From Thecamonas trahens ATCC 50062 (taxonomy: Eukaryota; Apusozoa; Apusomonadida; Apusomonadidae), in the NCBI RefSeq assembly GCF_000142905.1, contig NW_013657661.1, forward strand, positions 113,684 to 177,683: a DNA stretch of 64,000 nt, read 5' to 3'. The notes beneath the pieces are model-generated. The model was not told the origin of the DNA and made no database searches. It saw only the letters and a program-made list of their open reading frames with translations. This document shows, piece after piece, positions 30,068 through 40,753 of the stretch; the first letter of the stretch is position 1, and each line of letters opens with the position of its first letter. A program made the position numbers and the translations under genes.

Positions 30068-32779
30068 TCACTCACGGCTCGGCTGAGAGAGGCAGAGCAC
30101 GGTCGACTTGACAAGGTCTGGGAACATGACCTCGTCTGAGTAAAGAAGCGGCGGTGCCGATGCCAGTGGCGACGAGCCAAACATGCTGCCGATGCCTGGC
30201 GGTGGCGAGAGTGGCAGCGCGTGGTCCGAGCCAGCTAGATCCAGCTCTATGAGCGTCGGCAGTGGCGAGTGGCCAGGTGAAGAGTCAGACGCCGGCGGCG
30301 CGATTCGCGCGGTCGGCGAGAGCGAGACAGACCGGTGCGATTGCGAAAGCAACTGAGAAAACTCAGACGGTACGTGCGGCGAGGTGAGGGTGTGGATCGA
30401 GACGTGGAGGCCCTCCTCGGGGTCAAAATCAATTCCGCGCGGACGGGCGGCTGTGCTCGGCAGCACAATGTCAATCTTGAGCTTGTCGCGCAGGCTCGCG
30501 CTATCGCCGTAGCGCTCGGCGGTCTCAATCGCCCGCTGCAACGACTTGAGGCTCTGCGAGGTGCGGGCGTAAGCCGAGTGCGACCAATCAAACTCGCGGA
30601 GGCCGTCATACCACCCGCCGCCCGAGACTGAGCTCGAGTCGTCTCCGGGGTGCAGCATGTGGCGCCGCCGACGGCGTGGTGGCTTGGATCGCAGCTGTCG
30701 CGAGCTCTGGTGGTACTCGTTTGGGTAGCGATACGACGAGCGGCCTGGGGGATCGGGCGCGCCTCGGCGTAGCCCTTGGCCACATCCGGCGCAAGCGCGA
30801 CCGGTGGCGGCCGCTTTGCCTTGTCCTCGGTCTCTACCGTCGAGAGGCCGTCCGGAACGAGCGCAAGCGAGCCAAACGTCGGCAGCAGCGGCTCCGACAT
30901 GGCGCGGGAGACCCGAGATAGCGGCCAGACTAACGAACCCTCGCTCGAGACGGCCGGCAGCTCACAGGACTCACTCTGATCGGCTGTGTAGCTGTCGACA
31001 CCTAGAGTCTGCAGCGGCTCGCCCGATAGCTCGGCGGCGCTCAAATTGAGCCTGCACCCGCCAACCATCGGCGACGGCGTTCCATCGCATGAATCCTCTA
31101 GAGTGCCCGAGTCGGAGACGCCTCGCGTCACATCTGCGTTCGTAATGAGCGGCACAAGGTCGACGGTGGCGTTGGGGAGCGATGAGGCGAGCCGCTTGGT
31201 CACTCGTGTAAACTCTGCGGAGCCAAGGTCTGGGCTGGGCGTATGCGGATGGGCAGCCATGTCGTGTTGCATGAACGAGTCCCAGTCAAAGCTGGAGTCG
31301 GGCGAGGAAAAGGTGATGACGTCGTAGAACTTGCCGTCGGCATTGCGGGTCGGCGAAATCTTGACCAGCGCCGCCGAGTTGTCATACATGCCGCAGTAGT
31401 TGGGTGCTGAAAAGACGGTCATGACCATGGGCCAGTCTGGTGAGCCCGGAACTGCGGCGCCGCGAGCGCGAGCCTGTTCTCGGGCCTCTTCAAACAGCGC
31501 GTGCATGCAAAAGCCGGTTGACATGACCTGGTGGGCGCGGATGACCGTGGTCACATTGTTGAGGACCAGGAACTCGGCGAGCGTGGCGTAGCCGTACTTG
31601 ATCGAGATGCCGCGGTCATGGTTGGGCAGCGCCTCGATGTCCTTGAACGAGACGTCTGCGGTGGCGGCGGCTGGCAGCGCGGCAGCGCGCAGCTGGCACA
31701 CGTCCGACGCATCGACCGGATCCGACCACACCAGATGGACCATGTCGCCCTGCCATGGAATCTCCTGTAGCCGGTCGATGGCGTCGATGTCGCCGATGGA
31801 CATGAGCGGCGCAACACCGGCATGACAGCAGAACATGCGCGCACCGTCGTCTGCGGTGAAGAGGGCCGCGAGCGGGAGAGCGTCAAACACGCTGTTGGCC
31901 GCTCGCCACATTCGGACCCCAGTCTCGTCGCCGTACTTGTAGCAGAGCTCAGTGAGGAACCCGTGGGTCTGCGAGACGTACCGGCACTCGTGGTTGCCGC
32001 GGAGGAGGTAGACAGAGCCCGGAAATCGGAGCTTAAGCGCGACAAGGAGAAAGAGGACCTCGGTCGAGTAGACACCCCGGTCGACATAGTCGCCGAGGAA
32101 TAAGTACGCCACGTCAGGATCGCCAGGATCGCCGCCGAGCAGCAGCGCGCACACCAAATCGAATAGTTGGCCGTGGATGTCGCCGACGAGAACAAGACCC
32201 GGACGATGAGCCCCGGTAGGTATGCTACCGGTTTCCCCGCTGCTGCCGCTCACTTTGTCATGCTCAGCGCATGCTTCAGCAGCTTGTGCAGCAGCCAGGG
32301 AGTCGTGCGAGAGGCGCAGGACATTGGGCTCGCGCGCGAGAACGGTCCGCGCCGTTGCCAACAAGTGAAAGGCAAAATCTGCCTCGATCTTGCCTGACCG
32401 CAGAAAGTGGTCGCGGAGCGTGCGCCACTCGAGCGAAGCGCCTTCGTCCGACGACTCGGGCCAGACGTCTGCGATGCTGAGGAGCGCAACGTTCTTGGAC
32501 TCGTCGGAGTAGGCCGCCAGCATGGCCTCACGCGCAAGCGCGGACCGAAACGACGGGACGGCGGATGCAAACGTTGCCTCGGCGTCGGACGACGACGACG
32601 AGTTGGCACAGGCGGTCGTAAACGATGAGGTCCGCGGTGCACACCGGCGGATCATCGGCGAGTCGATGTCCGACCGCGCCTGTGAACACGGCGACGAGCC
32701 CATCTCGGCCGCTGACGTCGACAACGTCGTGACGATCCGGAGACTGTGCTCGACCGACGACGCTGTCGCCGACGACCAT

Positions 32780-32856
<77 letters not shown>

Positions 32857-33525
32857 AGGGTCCGAACCGGTTGAAGAGACTGACCGTGACGCCGAGACGT
32901 AGACCGGCGGAGGGAGCACCGAGTGTGGCGAGGCACAGCCGATGGTGAGCTCGGACGATGAGCACGAGTAGCCCAGCCCTGGCTCAATAGGACCGGGACA
33001 AGGCCAGGAAGAGGAGCGCTGTTGGGATTGTGACCCCGACCGCGACCCCGACCGCGACCGCGACCGCGACCGCGACCGCGACCGCGACCCCGATCGTGAC
33101 CGCGGCGCCCTGGACACAGTCTTGACCGGGGATGCAATTTTGCTCCTGCGAGGCTTACCGCAGCGGTCGTCATCGCCACGGTTCATGGCCGGTGAGCCCG
33201 ACAACAGCGGGCTGAGGCGCGGGAGCGGCCGAGCAAGGCTGGCCCGGACGTCGCCGTAGAGAACATCGCCCGCAGCTGGCTCGAAGTCCAGGGAAGCGTC
33301 GAGCGAGCCCGAAGTGGTAAGCACGTCGTCAACACCCTGCGATGATGGGCAATCTCTGTCGTAGTTGGTACCGTTGAGCTCTGTGGGAGAAAGTGGGACG
33401 GTGTGCAGACGACGCTGTTGCGGCTGTTGTGCGGTCGAGCCCGCCGAGCCGCCGGCTAACCCTGCAACACGACTACCGGCTCGTAGCGTAGCAACCGCCG
33501 GTTCGCTCGGTAGGTGAGCAGACAT
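30068..33525 (-). CDS. large PPP-family Ser/Thr phosphatase with low-complexity extensions, one-base frame break
   Basis: 1152 residues if one base is restored near 30747-30757. The catalytic core (about 440-740) has all metal and catalytic motifs: GDIHGQ, GDYVDRG, RGNHE, the CCHAG motif, WSDP and SAPNYCGMYDNSAAL; the RAHQV histidine is present. The N-terminal 430 residues hold an Arg-Ser/Gly-Ser repeat (SRSRSRSRSRSRSGSRSGSQ) and a (GS)n run from GAGCCC repeats. The C-terminal 350 residues are Ser/Pro-rich; after the break the frame continues SYRYPNEYHQSSR to a tail ending QPSRE. It is nearer to PP1/PP2A/PP2B-type enzymes than to PP5, but the subfamily is not fixed. The start used is the Met of MSAHLPSEP; in-frame Mets exist upstream to 33774. 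Confidence 0.88.
32781..32857 (-). repeat. (GAGCCC)n coding repeat
   Basis: About 12 hexamer copies; on the minus strand this encodes the (Gly-Ser)n run of the phosphatase N-terminus. Confidence 0.9.
33028..33100 (-). repeat. (CGCGAC)n coding repeat
   Basis: Hexamer-like array that encodes the Arg-Ser dipeptide repeats of the phosphatase on the minus strand. Confidence 0.85.
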
Positions 33526-34189
33526 GGCGGTCGAAGGTACCCGGGTTGGCGACGGGTATGCACGCGTACCCGCTAGAGGCATACCCAAAGTGGGGGGTTG
33601 GGTAATAATACCGCCGTGGGAAGAGTTCGGTCCGTCAACACGCAGTGCCTTGCTGTCGGGAAGTAATTGGCTGATGACAACTGTTCGCGAACTCTGGCGA
33701 CAGACCAGGTGCGGAGACGAAAAGTCGGCGTGACAGGTAAGCCGAGGGACAGGGACGGGGGTTTGCAACACCAAGTTGGCTACTGAGAACGGAGTTGGTC
33801 AGCCGGAACGCGGCGAGAGGAAGAGAGGAAGGGGGGTAGATAAGAGTTGGGGGAAGGGTACTCCCTGTGTTGGATAGAGTCAAGTCGGTCAAAACCACAG
33901 GGAGTCTTCAAGCGGGAAAGTAGCCCAAACGAGGAGAGGGTGAGTCTGGGTGTCAACACGGAAGGGCGGCTGCCGACGGTGCGGCAATTTTTGGCCGCAG
34001 AAATGAGTAACGCGTCGTTCTCTGGTTGCAAGGTGACGTCACGCCAATGGCGCAACCGCGCAGCCTGGGCAGAGATGCAGCCGATGGATGACGATTGGCA
34101 AGGATGGGAGTTGCGCGCGAGAGAAGGGGGGATAGCGTGTGTTTGAACGAGCTGCGCCACGGGTCAGCATACCGCTGGTTGTGTGCAAA
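33526..34189. other. intergenic region upstream of the phosphatase
   Basis: About 660 bp between two minus-strand genes. Purine-rich on the plus strand near 33800-33860, i.e. pyrimidine-rich in the phosphatase sense. The region is relatively A/T-richer than the genes; short frames here show no protein-like pattern. Confidence 0.4.
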
Positions 34190-35362
34190 CTAAAGTTGAC
34201 CATCTGTCACCAGAGCTTGACGGAGGAAGCGGGGCACAAACGCGCGTGCGAACAAGTCGACCGACCGCTCGCCGGCATCAGCGCCGGGTGCGGTCTGGAG
34301 GGCGCGGATGTGTAGGACCGGGTCAGCAGCATCCGCGTTGGAAGCGAGAACGTTGCGGAGGCGGAGCAAGCCGAGGGCCATGCCCGAGTCGATCGAAGCA
34401 GAGCCGACACGGCCGACGGCTTTGGACGAGTCGGCGAGGGTGATGCGGGTATCGGGAGCAAGGTGCAGGCGCGGAAGGTCGAGGCGGGCCGCACCAGTGG
34501 CGACGAGCTCGTTGGGCGAGGTAGCCTCGAGCTGTGCTCGCGTTGGCAGCGTATCGGGAGACGGCGCGAGGGCCAGAGGCAGGATGCGCTTGCGAATCGC
34601 ACCGCGGGCGTGCGTCCGCGCAATCAGCTCCTGGCCAACGTAGCAGCCCTTGGTGAGCGAGAGCGCCGAGAGCGCGTCAAGCGACATCTCGGGCGCAAGC
34701 GCCTTGTTGGGCGGAAAGTCGGCCCAGGTCTCCGGCAAGCCGAGTGCAACCCGGTGAGCGAGATACGCCGCCGGCTCGGCACCGTCGATGGTGCCGTCGA
34801 GGGCATCGAGCTCGGCAATGCCGCGGCCGCCCATGCGCGGGTCGCGCGGATCGACCACGCCATCCCCGCCAGACAGCGCGGCGTATACCCCGAGCTCGTC
34901 CGCCTCGGCAATGCTAACCTTGGCGCGGAGCTTGTACCGGGCAAGGACGCGGAGGAGCGCAGGGAGCGACTCAGACGCCACGTCCAGCGCAAAGCGCGAG
35001 CCGTCGCTGGAGCGAAAGACAAACAGATCAAAGAGCATGCGGCCCTTGGACGACAGAATGGCCGAGTACGCCGCACCACCGGGCACAATAGCCTCAACGT
35101 CGACGGTCGCCACGCCTTGCAGAAACTCTTCTGCATCACGATCAAAGACCTCGACTACCTTGCGATGCGAGAGCAGCGTCCGTCCGCCGCCGCCAGCCAC
35201 CGCCGCAACATCGCTTGCCGCCACATCGCTTGTCACTGACATCAGTCGTGCCCACGACCTGCTCCTGCCAGCTACTTGCGCCACACGGGTCACCGCTGTC
35301 GCCGCCAAAGGCCACCGCAGCATGGTTGAGCGAGTGGGGTGGAAGGGCATGAGGGGGTTCAT
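34190..35362 (-). CDS. IBA57: IBA57 / YgfZ-type GcvT-like protein, mitochondrial [4Fe-4S] cluster assembly
   Basis: About 390 residues. The tetrahydrofolate-binding GcvT-like fold is evident from RTLLSHRKVVEVFDRDAEEF and AYSAILSSKGRMLFDLFVF at the N-terminal side and from the family signature KGCYVGQELIARTH near residue 250, with its invariant Cys. IBA57 acts with ISCA1/2 in mitochondrial [4Fe-4S] cluster formation. The N-terminus MLRWPLAATAVTRVAQVAGR from Met14 (35323) looks like a matrix presequence, so either 35362 or 35323 is the likely start. Family length (about 350-400) agrees. Confidence 0.92.
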   Translation of the reverse strand: MNPLMPFHPTRSTMLRWPLAATAVTRVAQVAGRSRSWARLMSVTSDVAASDVAAVAGGGGRTLLSHRKVVEVFDRDAEEFLQGVATVDVEAIVPGGAAYSAILSSKGRMLFDLFVFRSSDGSRFALDVASESLPALLRVLARYKLRAKVSIAEADELGVYAALSGGDGVVDPRDPRMGGRGIAELDALDGTIDGAEPAAYLAHRVALGLPETWADFPPNKALAPEMSLDALSALSLTKGCYVGQELIARTHARGAIRKRILPLALAPSPDTLPTRAQLEATSPNELVATGAARLDLPRLHLAPDTRITLADSSKAVGRVGSASIDSGMALGLLRLRNVLASNADAADPVLHIRALQTAPGADAGERSVDLFARAFVPRFLRQALVTDGQL

Positions 35363-35686
35363 AGCTGGGGGGGGAGCGGCGTGGGCGTCAAACCTGAGCG
35401 CGTCAATGATCGGGGTCGTGATCATGATGCGTCCCAGCCGGCTCGAGGCACAAACAGCATGACGACAGCAACCACAGACATACCGGGAGACAAGAGCTTG
35501 ATGTGTAGTACGGTACGCTGCAACTACGATCAAGGTACATCATCCTCGATATAGTCCCGCGATGAATGCAACCACGAGCGACAAGGCGTGAAGTCCATCG
35601 CCCTTGGCAGCACACGCCGGCTCGGCAGACACTGGCACCATCACCCACTCAACTCACAGGCGACGAGTTAGTGCAGACAAAGGATA
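35363..35686. other. divergent intergenic region between IBA57 and the carrier-like gene
   Basis: 324 bp; no coding or repeat structure beyond an A/T-rich interval (35490-35570). Confidence 0.4.
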
Positions 35687-36646
35687 ATGTCAGTCATTAT
35701 GGGCTCAAAGACGGGGTGGGTGGCTGTCTCGCTCGAGGCACTGAACCGGCATCGGGTGCTGGTGGCGGCAGTGGCGTCCGAGGTAGTGCTGGCGCCGCTA
35801 CTGCGGCTGCGTGTGGTGCTGGCGACCGAGGACATGGCGGATGCTGGTGGGAAGAATGCCGTGGAGAAGCCGCCGCGTTCGGCGCGTGAGCTGATGCGGA
35901 AGATGTGGGAGGAAGACGGATGGGCTGGCCTGTGGCGGACGGTGCCGGTGCGGATTGTAGGCACAATGGTCCGGCATGCTGTGCGCCAGCTGGCGTATCC
36001 GATGTGGCGGGCGCGGCTCGCGACCGATCAGTCCAAGTTGGCGTGGGTCATGCTCTTCTCATGCACACTTGCCACCGAGCGCCTCGCTGTCCACCCCATC
36101 TTTACGATTGCGGACGTGTACGCTGTCGAGTCCCGGGTCGCGACGTATAGGCGGTACGGGCAGGCCGGCGAGACCATGGCGGCCGAGGACGAGGCTGCGG
36201 CCGACGGCTCGGGGCTCGCTGCCCGGCTTGCACGCCGGGTGCCAGTTCTTGGCGTTGCGCGCAAGGTGCACGCGTCGGGCGGGCTCGCCGCGCTCTATGC
36301 CGGCGTTGGCGGGTACCTGGCACTGGACGTGGTCAACGCTGTGGTGCTGGCAATGATCGACTCGTACTCGCTGCGGATGGCGGTGTCGACGCTGACGTCG
36401 CTTGCGTTGGCCAGCCCGATGTTTGCGGTCGGCTCTCGGCTGCGGCTGGACTCGTCACGCCCGCTGGAGCTGCAGCGGTACTCGCAGGCGTCGCTCGCGC
36501 CGTCGCTCGATGTGCTCGCCGACGTGCTCGATCACAAGGGTATGGTCTACCTGTACCGAGGGGCATGGCTGACTGTGGCAGTCCGGTCTGTCCGTGTCCT
36601 GATTGTGCGCGGGATTACGGCCGCGGTGGCGGCAGTCTCGCCGTGA
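35687..36646 (+). CDS. divergent mitochondrial-carrier-like (SLC25) protein
   Basis: 319 residues. Repeats of the carrier pattern can be seen as EEDGWAGLWRTVPVRIVG (near 70) and ASGGLAALYAGVGGYLALDVV (near 205) and HKGMVYLYRGAWLTVAVRSVRV (near 285), each the typical 'G-hydrophobic-Y/W-R-G/T' element before even-numbered helices. However, the P-x-D/E-x-x-K/R signature on the odd helices is not intact, so this resembles the divergent outer-membrane or pseudo-carrier type (MTCH2/Ugo1-like) more than a metabolite carrier. The substrate, if any, is unknown. Confidence 0.6.
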   Translation: MSVIMGSKTGWVAVSLEALNRHRVLVAAVASEVVLAPLLRLRVVLATEDMADAGGKNAVEKPPRSARELMRKMWEEDGWAGLWRTVPVRIVGTMVRHAVRQLAYPMWRARLATDQSKLAWVMLFSCTLATERLAVHPIFTIADVYAVESRVATYRRYGQAGETMAAEDEAAADGSGLAARLARRVPVLGVARKVHASGGLAALYAGVGGYLALDVVNAVVLAMIDSYSLRMAVSTLTSLALASPMFAVGSRLRLDSSRPLELQRYSQASLAPSLDVLADVLDHKGMVYLYRGAWLTVAVRSVRVLIVRGITAAVAAVSP

Positions 36647-36712
36647 GCAAGCAGAGGCGCAGGCCGCGCAGCGCTGGGTTCATTGTCGCTACAGCTGGCT
36701 AGAGCGGGGGCG

Positions 36713-38143
36713 TCAAAGGCGAATGGCGTTGACGGTCTTGAGCTCGTCGATGGTTGCCGAGCCGGTGGAGAACATGGCGACCTGGAGCTCCTTCTGCATG
36801 CGGCGGAGAAGAGCCTCGACGGCGTCGGCCGACTCGAGCGAGGCGTCGAGGAAGGGCTTGGCGGCAGTGGCGTACGAGGCGCCGAGGGTGAGCGCCTTGG
36901 CGATCTGAATGCCGTTGCGGATGCCGCCACCGGCGATGAGCTGCAGACCCTCGATGTCGCGGCAGGAGATGATGGACTGGTCGGTGGGGAGGCCCATGTC
37001 GCGGGTAATGTACCCGAGGTTGGTCTCCGGGTCGTAGTTGGGCTGGCGGTAGCCCTCGATCCACGACCACGACGAGCCGCCGACGCCTGCCACGTCGATG
37101 ACCTTGACGCCGATCTGGGCAAGGGCCTCGGCCGACTCGGGGTCCATGCCGTGGCCGACCTCCTTGACGATGACCGGAACCGAGATCTTGGGCAGCAGCT
37201 CCTCGAGCTTGGAGAGGAGGCCGGCAAAGTTGACGTCGCCCTCGGGCTGAACAGCCTCCTGCAGCGGGTTGACATGGATAAACAGGCCGTCCGCGCCGAC
37301 CGAGTCGATAATGTTGGCGATCTCGTCCGCGCCAAACCCGTAGTTGAGCTGCACAATGCCAATGTTGGCAAACATCGGCACGTCCGGCGCATGCTCCTTG
37401 ACGTCAAACGACTCGACCATCTGCGGGTAGCGGTTGATGATTCGCATCGAACCGAGGCCGAACGGGACGCCCATCTTGTTGCACGCCTTGGCCACATTGG
37501 TGTTGATCGTCCGCCCGTGCTCCTCACCGCCGGTCATTGACGACACGATAAACGGCATGGCGATGTCCCAGTCGAACAGCTTGGTCTCGGTGCTGACTGC
37601 ATTCATGTCGATCTCCGGCAGCGCCCTAGGAACCGAATCGAAGCAGATGCAACGTGAGTTCCTCGCTCCCAACTGTCCGAGCTTCCTCTCCTTGCTCCTC
37701 ATGTCGTGACGTGACGCCACTGTTTGCATGCTGCATGCGCCTTGTCCACAAAGACTACCAGAGCAGCAGTCTGCAACGGGGAGGGGGGGGGGGGGCGAGA
37801 GGCGGGAGAACAGAGGAAAAAATGGCGAGGAAGGCGGAGGAAGGCGAGGGGGGGGGGGGGGGAGAGGGGAGAGGGGATGGGGAATGATGACGTACTTGTA
37901 GGGAAGGCGATAGTTGTCGAGGGAGCACTCTGCAGGCTCGACATCCTTGTTGAGGCAGATGTCAATGTGGTCTTTCTTCCGCTGGGAGAGAACGTCCAGA
38001 GCATCTCCGTCGTCGTTCAGGAGGAACTCCAGTTTGTCCATGTCCGAAGCTGCACTGCCTGTCCCGCTTCCAAGGCATCCAGCTGCGCTGCTGAGGCCAC
38101 GCACAACAGCACTTCCTCCAGTACGGCTCACAACACGGAACAT
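36713..38143 (-). CDS. idi2/fni: type 2 isopentenyl-diphosphate delta-isomerase (FMN-dependent), two exons
   Basis: Exon 1 38143..37896 and exon 2 37625..36713, 386 residues. Interconverts IPP and DMAPP using FMN and Mg2+. Motifs: SQRKKDHI in exon 1 (RKxxHI of the family); [32 protein letters not shown] (the catalytic Gln-rich loop); [18 protein letters not shown]; and GGGIRNGI near the phosphate site. The N-terminus [16 protein letters not shown] looks like a mitochondrial presequence. The intron falls between LPYK and ALPEIDM, a natural continuation of the TIM-barrel start. Type 2 enzymes are mostly bacterial and archaeal; most eukaryotes use the unrelated type 1. Confidence 0.93.
   Translation of the reverse strand: MFRVVSRTGGSAVVRGLSSAAGCLGSGTGSAASDMDKLEFLLNDDGDALDVLSQRKKDHIDICLNKDVEPAECSLDNYRLPYKYVIIPHPLSPLPPPPPRLPPPSSPFFPLFSRLSPPPPLPVADCCSGSLCGQGACSMQTVASRHDMRSKERKLGQLGARNSRCICFDSVPRALPEIDMNAVSTETKLFDWDIAMPFIVSSMTGGEEHGRTINTNVAKACNKMGVPFGLGSMRIINRYPQMVESFDVKEHAPDVPMFANIGIVQLNYGFGADEIANIIDSVGADGLFIHVNPLQEAVQPEGDVNFAGLLSKLEELLPKISVPVIVKEVGHGMDPESAEALAQIGVKVIDVAGVGGSSWSWIEGYRQPNYDPETNLGYITRDMGLPTDQSIISCRDIEGLQLIAGGGIRNGIQIAKALTLGASYATAAKPFLDASLESADAVEALLRRMQKELQVAMFSTGSATIDELKTVNAIRL
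37626..37895 (-). other. intron of IDI-2 gene
   Basis: 270 nt, donor GTACGTCATC, candidate branch site GAACTCACGTT about 34 nt from acceptor TTCCTAG; C/T-rich in sense because of two plus-strand poly-G tracts. Confidence 0.85.
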
Positions 38144-38294
38144 ATTGGTCAATTGAGAGTGGTGAGAGAGTGAAAGAGAGAGGTGGGGACGCAGAGGGAG
38201 GTACAGGAACAGCACCAGTGAGTCAGGTGAGAAACAGGCCACTTTGCCCAACTGGTTCAGTTCGACCCACTGGCCCAAGCCAGACTCTCTGACT

Positions 38295-38356
38295 CGCCGA
38301 ACCGCCGAACCGCCACCGAACCGCCGAACCGCCGAACCGCCGAACCGCCGAACCGG
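38295..38356. repeat. 8-bp tandem repeat, unit GCCGAACC
   Basis: About seven copies with one shorter variant unit (GCCACC). Confidence 0.85.
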
Positions 38357-38494
38357 GCGTGACACGGTGTTGGTGCGAGTCGGGCCGGGCCAATCAGTCC
38401 AAGTGGCAATCAACCCAAACCCCTCCAACCCACCGAGCGAGACATTCTTTGTGGTACCGCTACCCCCCCCCCCCTCCCGCCACACCACCCACCT

Positions 38495-38594
38495 NNNNNN
38501 NNNNNNNNNNNNNNNNNNNNNNNNNNNNNNNNNNNNNNNNNNNNNNNNNNNNNNNNNNNNNNNNNNNNNNNNNNNNNNNNNNNNNNNNNNNNNN
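38495..38594. other. assembly gap (exactly 100 N)
   Basis: A round 100-N block flanked by poly-C on the left and CA/CT repeat on the right; the true length is unknown and is probably a simple-sequence tract that could not be assembled. Confidence 0.99.
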
Positions 38595-38677
38595 TCCCCC
38601 TAACACACACACCTCACCACACACACACTCTCACACACACACTCTCTCTCACCCACCACACACACACACATACAGCC

Positions 38678-40753
38678 ATGGCTGCACCGGGCGGAAGGTC
38701 CGGAGCAGGCAGGCGTGGGGTGGTGGACGTGACGCCTGGACTGACGGGCCCCGAGGCACTGCGGCCGGTCTGGGTCGACGACAAGCAGGCCTCCGAGTGC
38801 TTCAAGTGTGGCCTGCTCTTCTCACTCTTCCGATGGAAGCACCACTGCCGCCAGTGTGGCGCTGTCTTCTGTAACTCGTGCTCCAACAAGCGCATCCCCC
38901 TCCCTCATCTCGGGTACCACGAGCCTGTTCGCATCTGCCTCGACTGCATCCAGCTCGCCTATCTCGTCTCCTGCACTGCGTCCAACAACCCGACCGTGGC
39001 CTCGCACGGCGCCGTCGGCCTCGCTCAGCTCTCGGCTGACCCGGCGCTTCACGAGCGCCTCTTGCGCGCTGCTGCGCTCCCGGCCCTCGTCGCTCTCGTC
39101 GACGCTGGCGCCCCGGCCCTCAAGGTCCACGCCACGGGCGCCATCGCTAACCTCGCCCAGGTCCCCGACATGCACTCGCATCTCCTCCGCACAGGCGTCC
39201 TAGCTCCGCTCCTCGGCGTCCTCCGCGGAGGCCTCTCGCAACTCTCGCCGCAGCTGGTCCACAACGTGCTCGGCGCAGCCTCGAACCTCGCCCTCGGCGC
39301 ACCCGCACGCGCCCCGCTGGTCGACGCAGGCTGCATCCCGCTCCTCACGGACGCTCTCTTTGTGCCCGACCAGGAGCTTGCTTCGCTGGCGCTGCGCACT
39401 GCTTGCGCGCTCGCCGCCGACCCGCCGCTCGCCCGCATGTTCATCCAGGACGACTCGGGCGTCACCTTTCGCCGCATCCTCTCGCTCATCACCTCGGTCG
39501 CGCCCAAGCCGCTCCTCAAGCTCCTTGCCAAGTTCCTCGCTCACGTCTCGCTTGTCGACGATGCCCTCAAGGTCCGCATGCTCGAGCTCGGCACCCTCCC
39601 GCCGCTCCAAGCACTTGCCCTTGTCCGTTCGAAGGGCATCGTCACCCTCGCCGTCTGCGCACTCGCAAACCTGGCCTCGGTCGACGACAACCGCGAGTTT
39701 GTCGGCTCGGCACAGGGCCTCAAGCTCCTCTGGCGCCTTCTCCTCCGCGGCAAGTCGACAGACATTGTCCGCCACGCCTCGCGTGCCCTCGCCAACCTCG
39801 CCCTCAACGACACCGTCAAGCTCCGCATGCTCCACTCCTCTGCACAGCTCTTCCCGCGCCTCCTTCAGCTCCTCTCACTCACGCCACACCCAGACGTTGT
39901 CCTCAACACCCTTCGCATCATGGCTAACCTTGCCCTCCTCCCGCTCGGCGCCGTCCTCCTCACCCAATCCGGCCCGCAGCCCCTGCTGCTCGAGCACTCG
40001 ACCTCAGACGACGAGGCCGTCCGCTCCTGTGCCTCGTTTGCTCTCTCGCGACTCATTCCTCCCACAACAACGCCGGACTCGGCACCCGAGCTCGCCGCCG
40101 CCTTTGCTGCGGCTGCCTCCATCCGCTCCGCCTCCAGGCGTCGCAAGACCTCGCTCAACCGAGAGCCCGCCGACTCGGCCTCAGTCTCGAGCTCGTCGCT
40201 CCCGCAGGCTGGCTCGTCGTCGCTCGCCTCGCCGACCGCAAGCCCGGCCGTGCCCGGCGGTACCACCCCGCGCTCGGTCCCACACATCACAAAGTACGAC
40301 CTCGCCGCTCTCGAAGGCCCAGCAGACTCGTCGCCAGAATCGGTTGCCTCTTCGCACACCTCGTCCACCGTCTCGTCGCTCACCTCCAACTCGACCCTCT
40401 TTTCAGACTCGGACCCGTTTGCGCTCCCGCGCGCCTCGCCACGCCGCCGTGCCCGCCCGCGCCACCGCTCTCCCGGCTACGTCGGCGTCACACTCTCCGC
40501 AAGATCCGCCACCCCCACCTTTACCCCCATCCTTCCCACCCTCGACACCCGCAAGACAGGCACTTCGCTCGGCACCTCCGACTCGCCAACCGCAAGCGGT
40601 GGCCATTCGCCGCTTCCGCCGCTTCCGTCCCCGGCGTCAACCACCTCCACCGACCGCTCCCGCAAGGCCGCAGGTCGTCCCGGTCCCGCACCGTCCTCGG
40701 TCACCCCGCCGATCCCTCGCGTCGCTCGACACCCCGTCATCGCTCCCGTCTGA
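38678..40753 (+). CDS. FYVE zinc finger plus armadillo-repeat protein
   Basis: 691 residues. FYVE domain at about 27-90 with all hallmarks: WVDD (WxxD), CFKCG, RWKHHCRQCG (R-x-HHCR type), CNSC and VRICLDC (RVC type). It should bind phosphatidylinositol 3-phosphate on endosomes. Then about nine armadillo/HEAT-like helices (about 110-460), e.g. LPALVALVDAGAPALKVHATG, LASLALRTACALAA and ASRALANLALND. The C-terminal 230 residues are Ser/Pro/Thr-rich and disordered. Just before the stop a second frame starts looking coding (SLDTPSSLPSEEASGS) and stays open to 41006, so the tail may be longer; an intron or a sequence error there cannot be excluded. Confidence 0.87.
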   Translation: MAAPGGRSGAGRRGVVDVTPGLTGPEALRPVWVDDKQASECFKCGLLFSLFRWKHHCRQCGAVFCNSCSNKRIPLPHLGYHEPVRICLDCIQLAYLVSCTASNNPTVASHGAVGLAQLSADPALHERLLRAAALPALVALVDAGAPALKVHATGAIANLAQVPDMHSHLLRTGVLAPLLGVLRGGLSQLSPQLVHNVLGAASNLALGAPARAPLVDAGCIPLLTDALFVPDQELASLALRTACALAADPPLARMFIQDDSGVTFRRILSLITSVAPKPLLKLLAKFLAHVSLVDDALKVRMLELGTLPPLQALALVRSKGIVTLAVCALANLASVDDNREFVGSAQGLKLLWRLLLRGKSTDIVRHASRALANLALNDTVKLRMLHSSAQLFPRLLQLLSLTPHPDVVLNTLRIMANLALLPLGAVLLTQSGPQPLLLEHSTSDDEAVRSCASFALSRLIPPTTTPDSAPELAAAFAAAASIRSASRRRKTSLNREPADSASVSSSSLPQAGSSSLASPTASPAVPGGTTPRSVPHITKYDLAALEGPADSSPESVASSHTSSTVSSLTSNSTLFSDSDPFALPRASPRRRARPRHRSPGYVGVTLSARSATPTFTPILPTLDTRKTGTSLGTSDSPTASGGHSPLPPLPSPASTTSTDRSRKAAGRPGPAPSSVTPPIPRVARHPVIAPV

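Larger units (their letters stand above)
38144..38677. other. divergent intergenic region including an assembly gap
   Basis: Holds a purine-rich leader (38163-38200), an 8-bp minisatellite (38295-38356), a C12 run (38463-38474), the N gap and a (CA)/(CT)-rich leader up to the FYVE gene ATG. No gene seen in the readable part. Confidence 0.5.

Noticed and set aside
33847-34146. 99-codon frame between IBA57 and the phosphatase
   Set aside because: No recognisable motif, unusual composition, no conserved neighbours; kept as intergenic.
38295-38356. Short regular repeats as a possible CRISPR array
   Set aside because: Unit is 8 bp without spacers, a plain minisatellite; the genome is eukaryotic.
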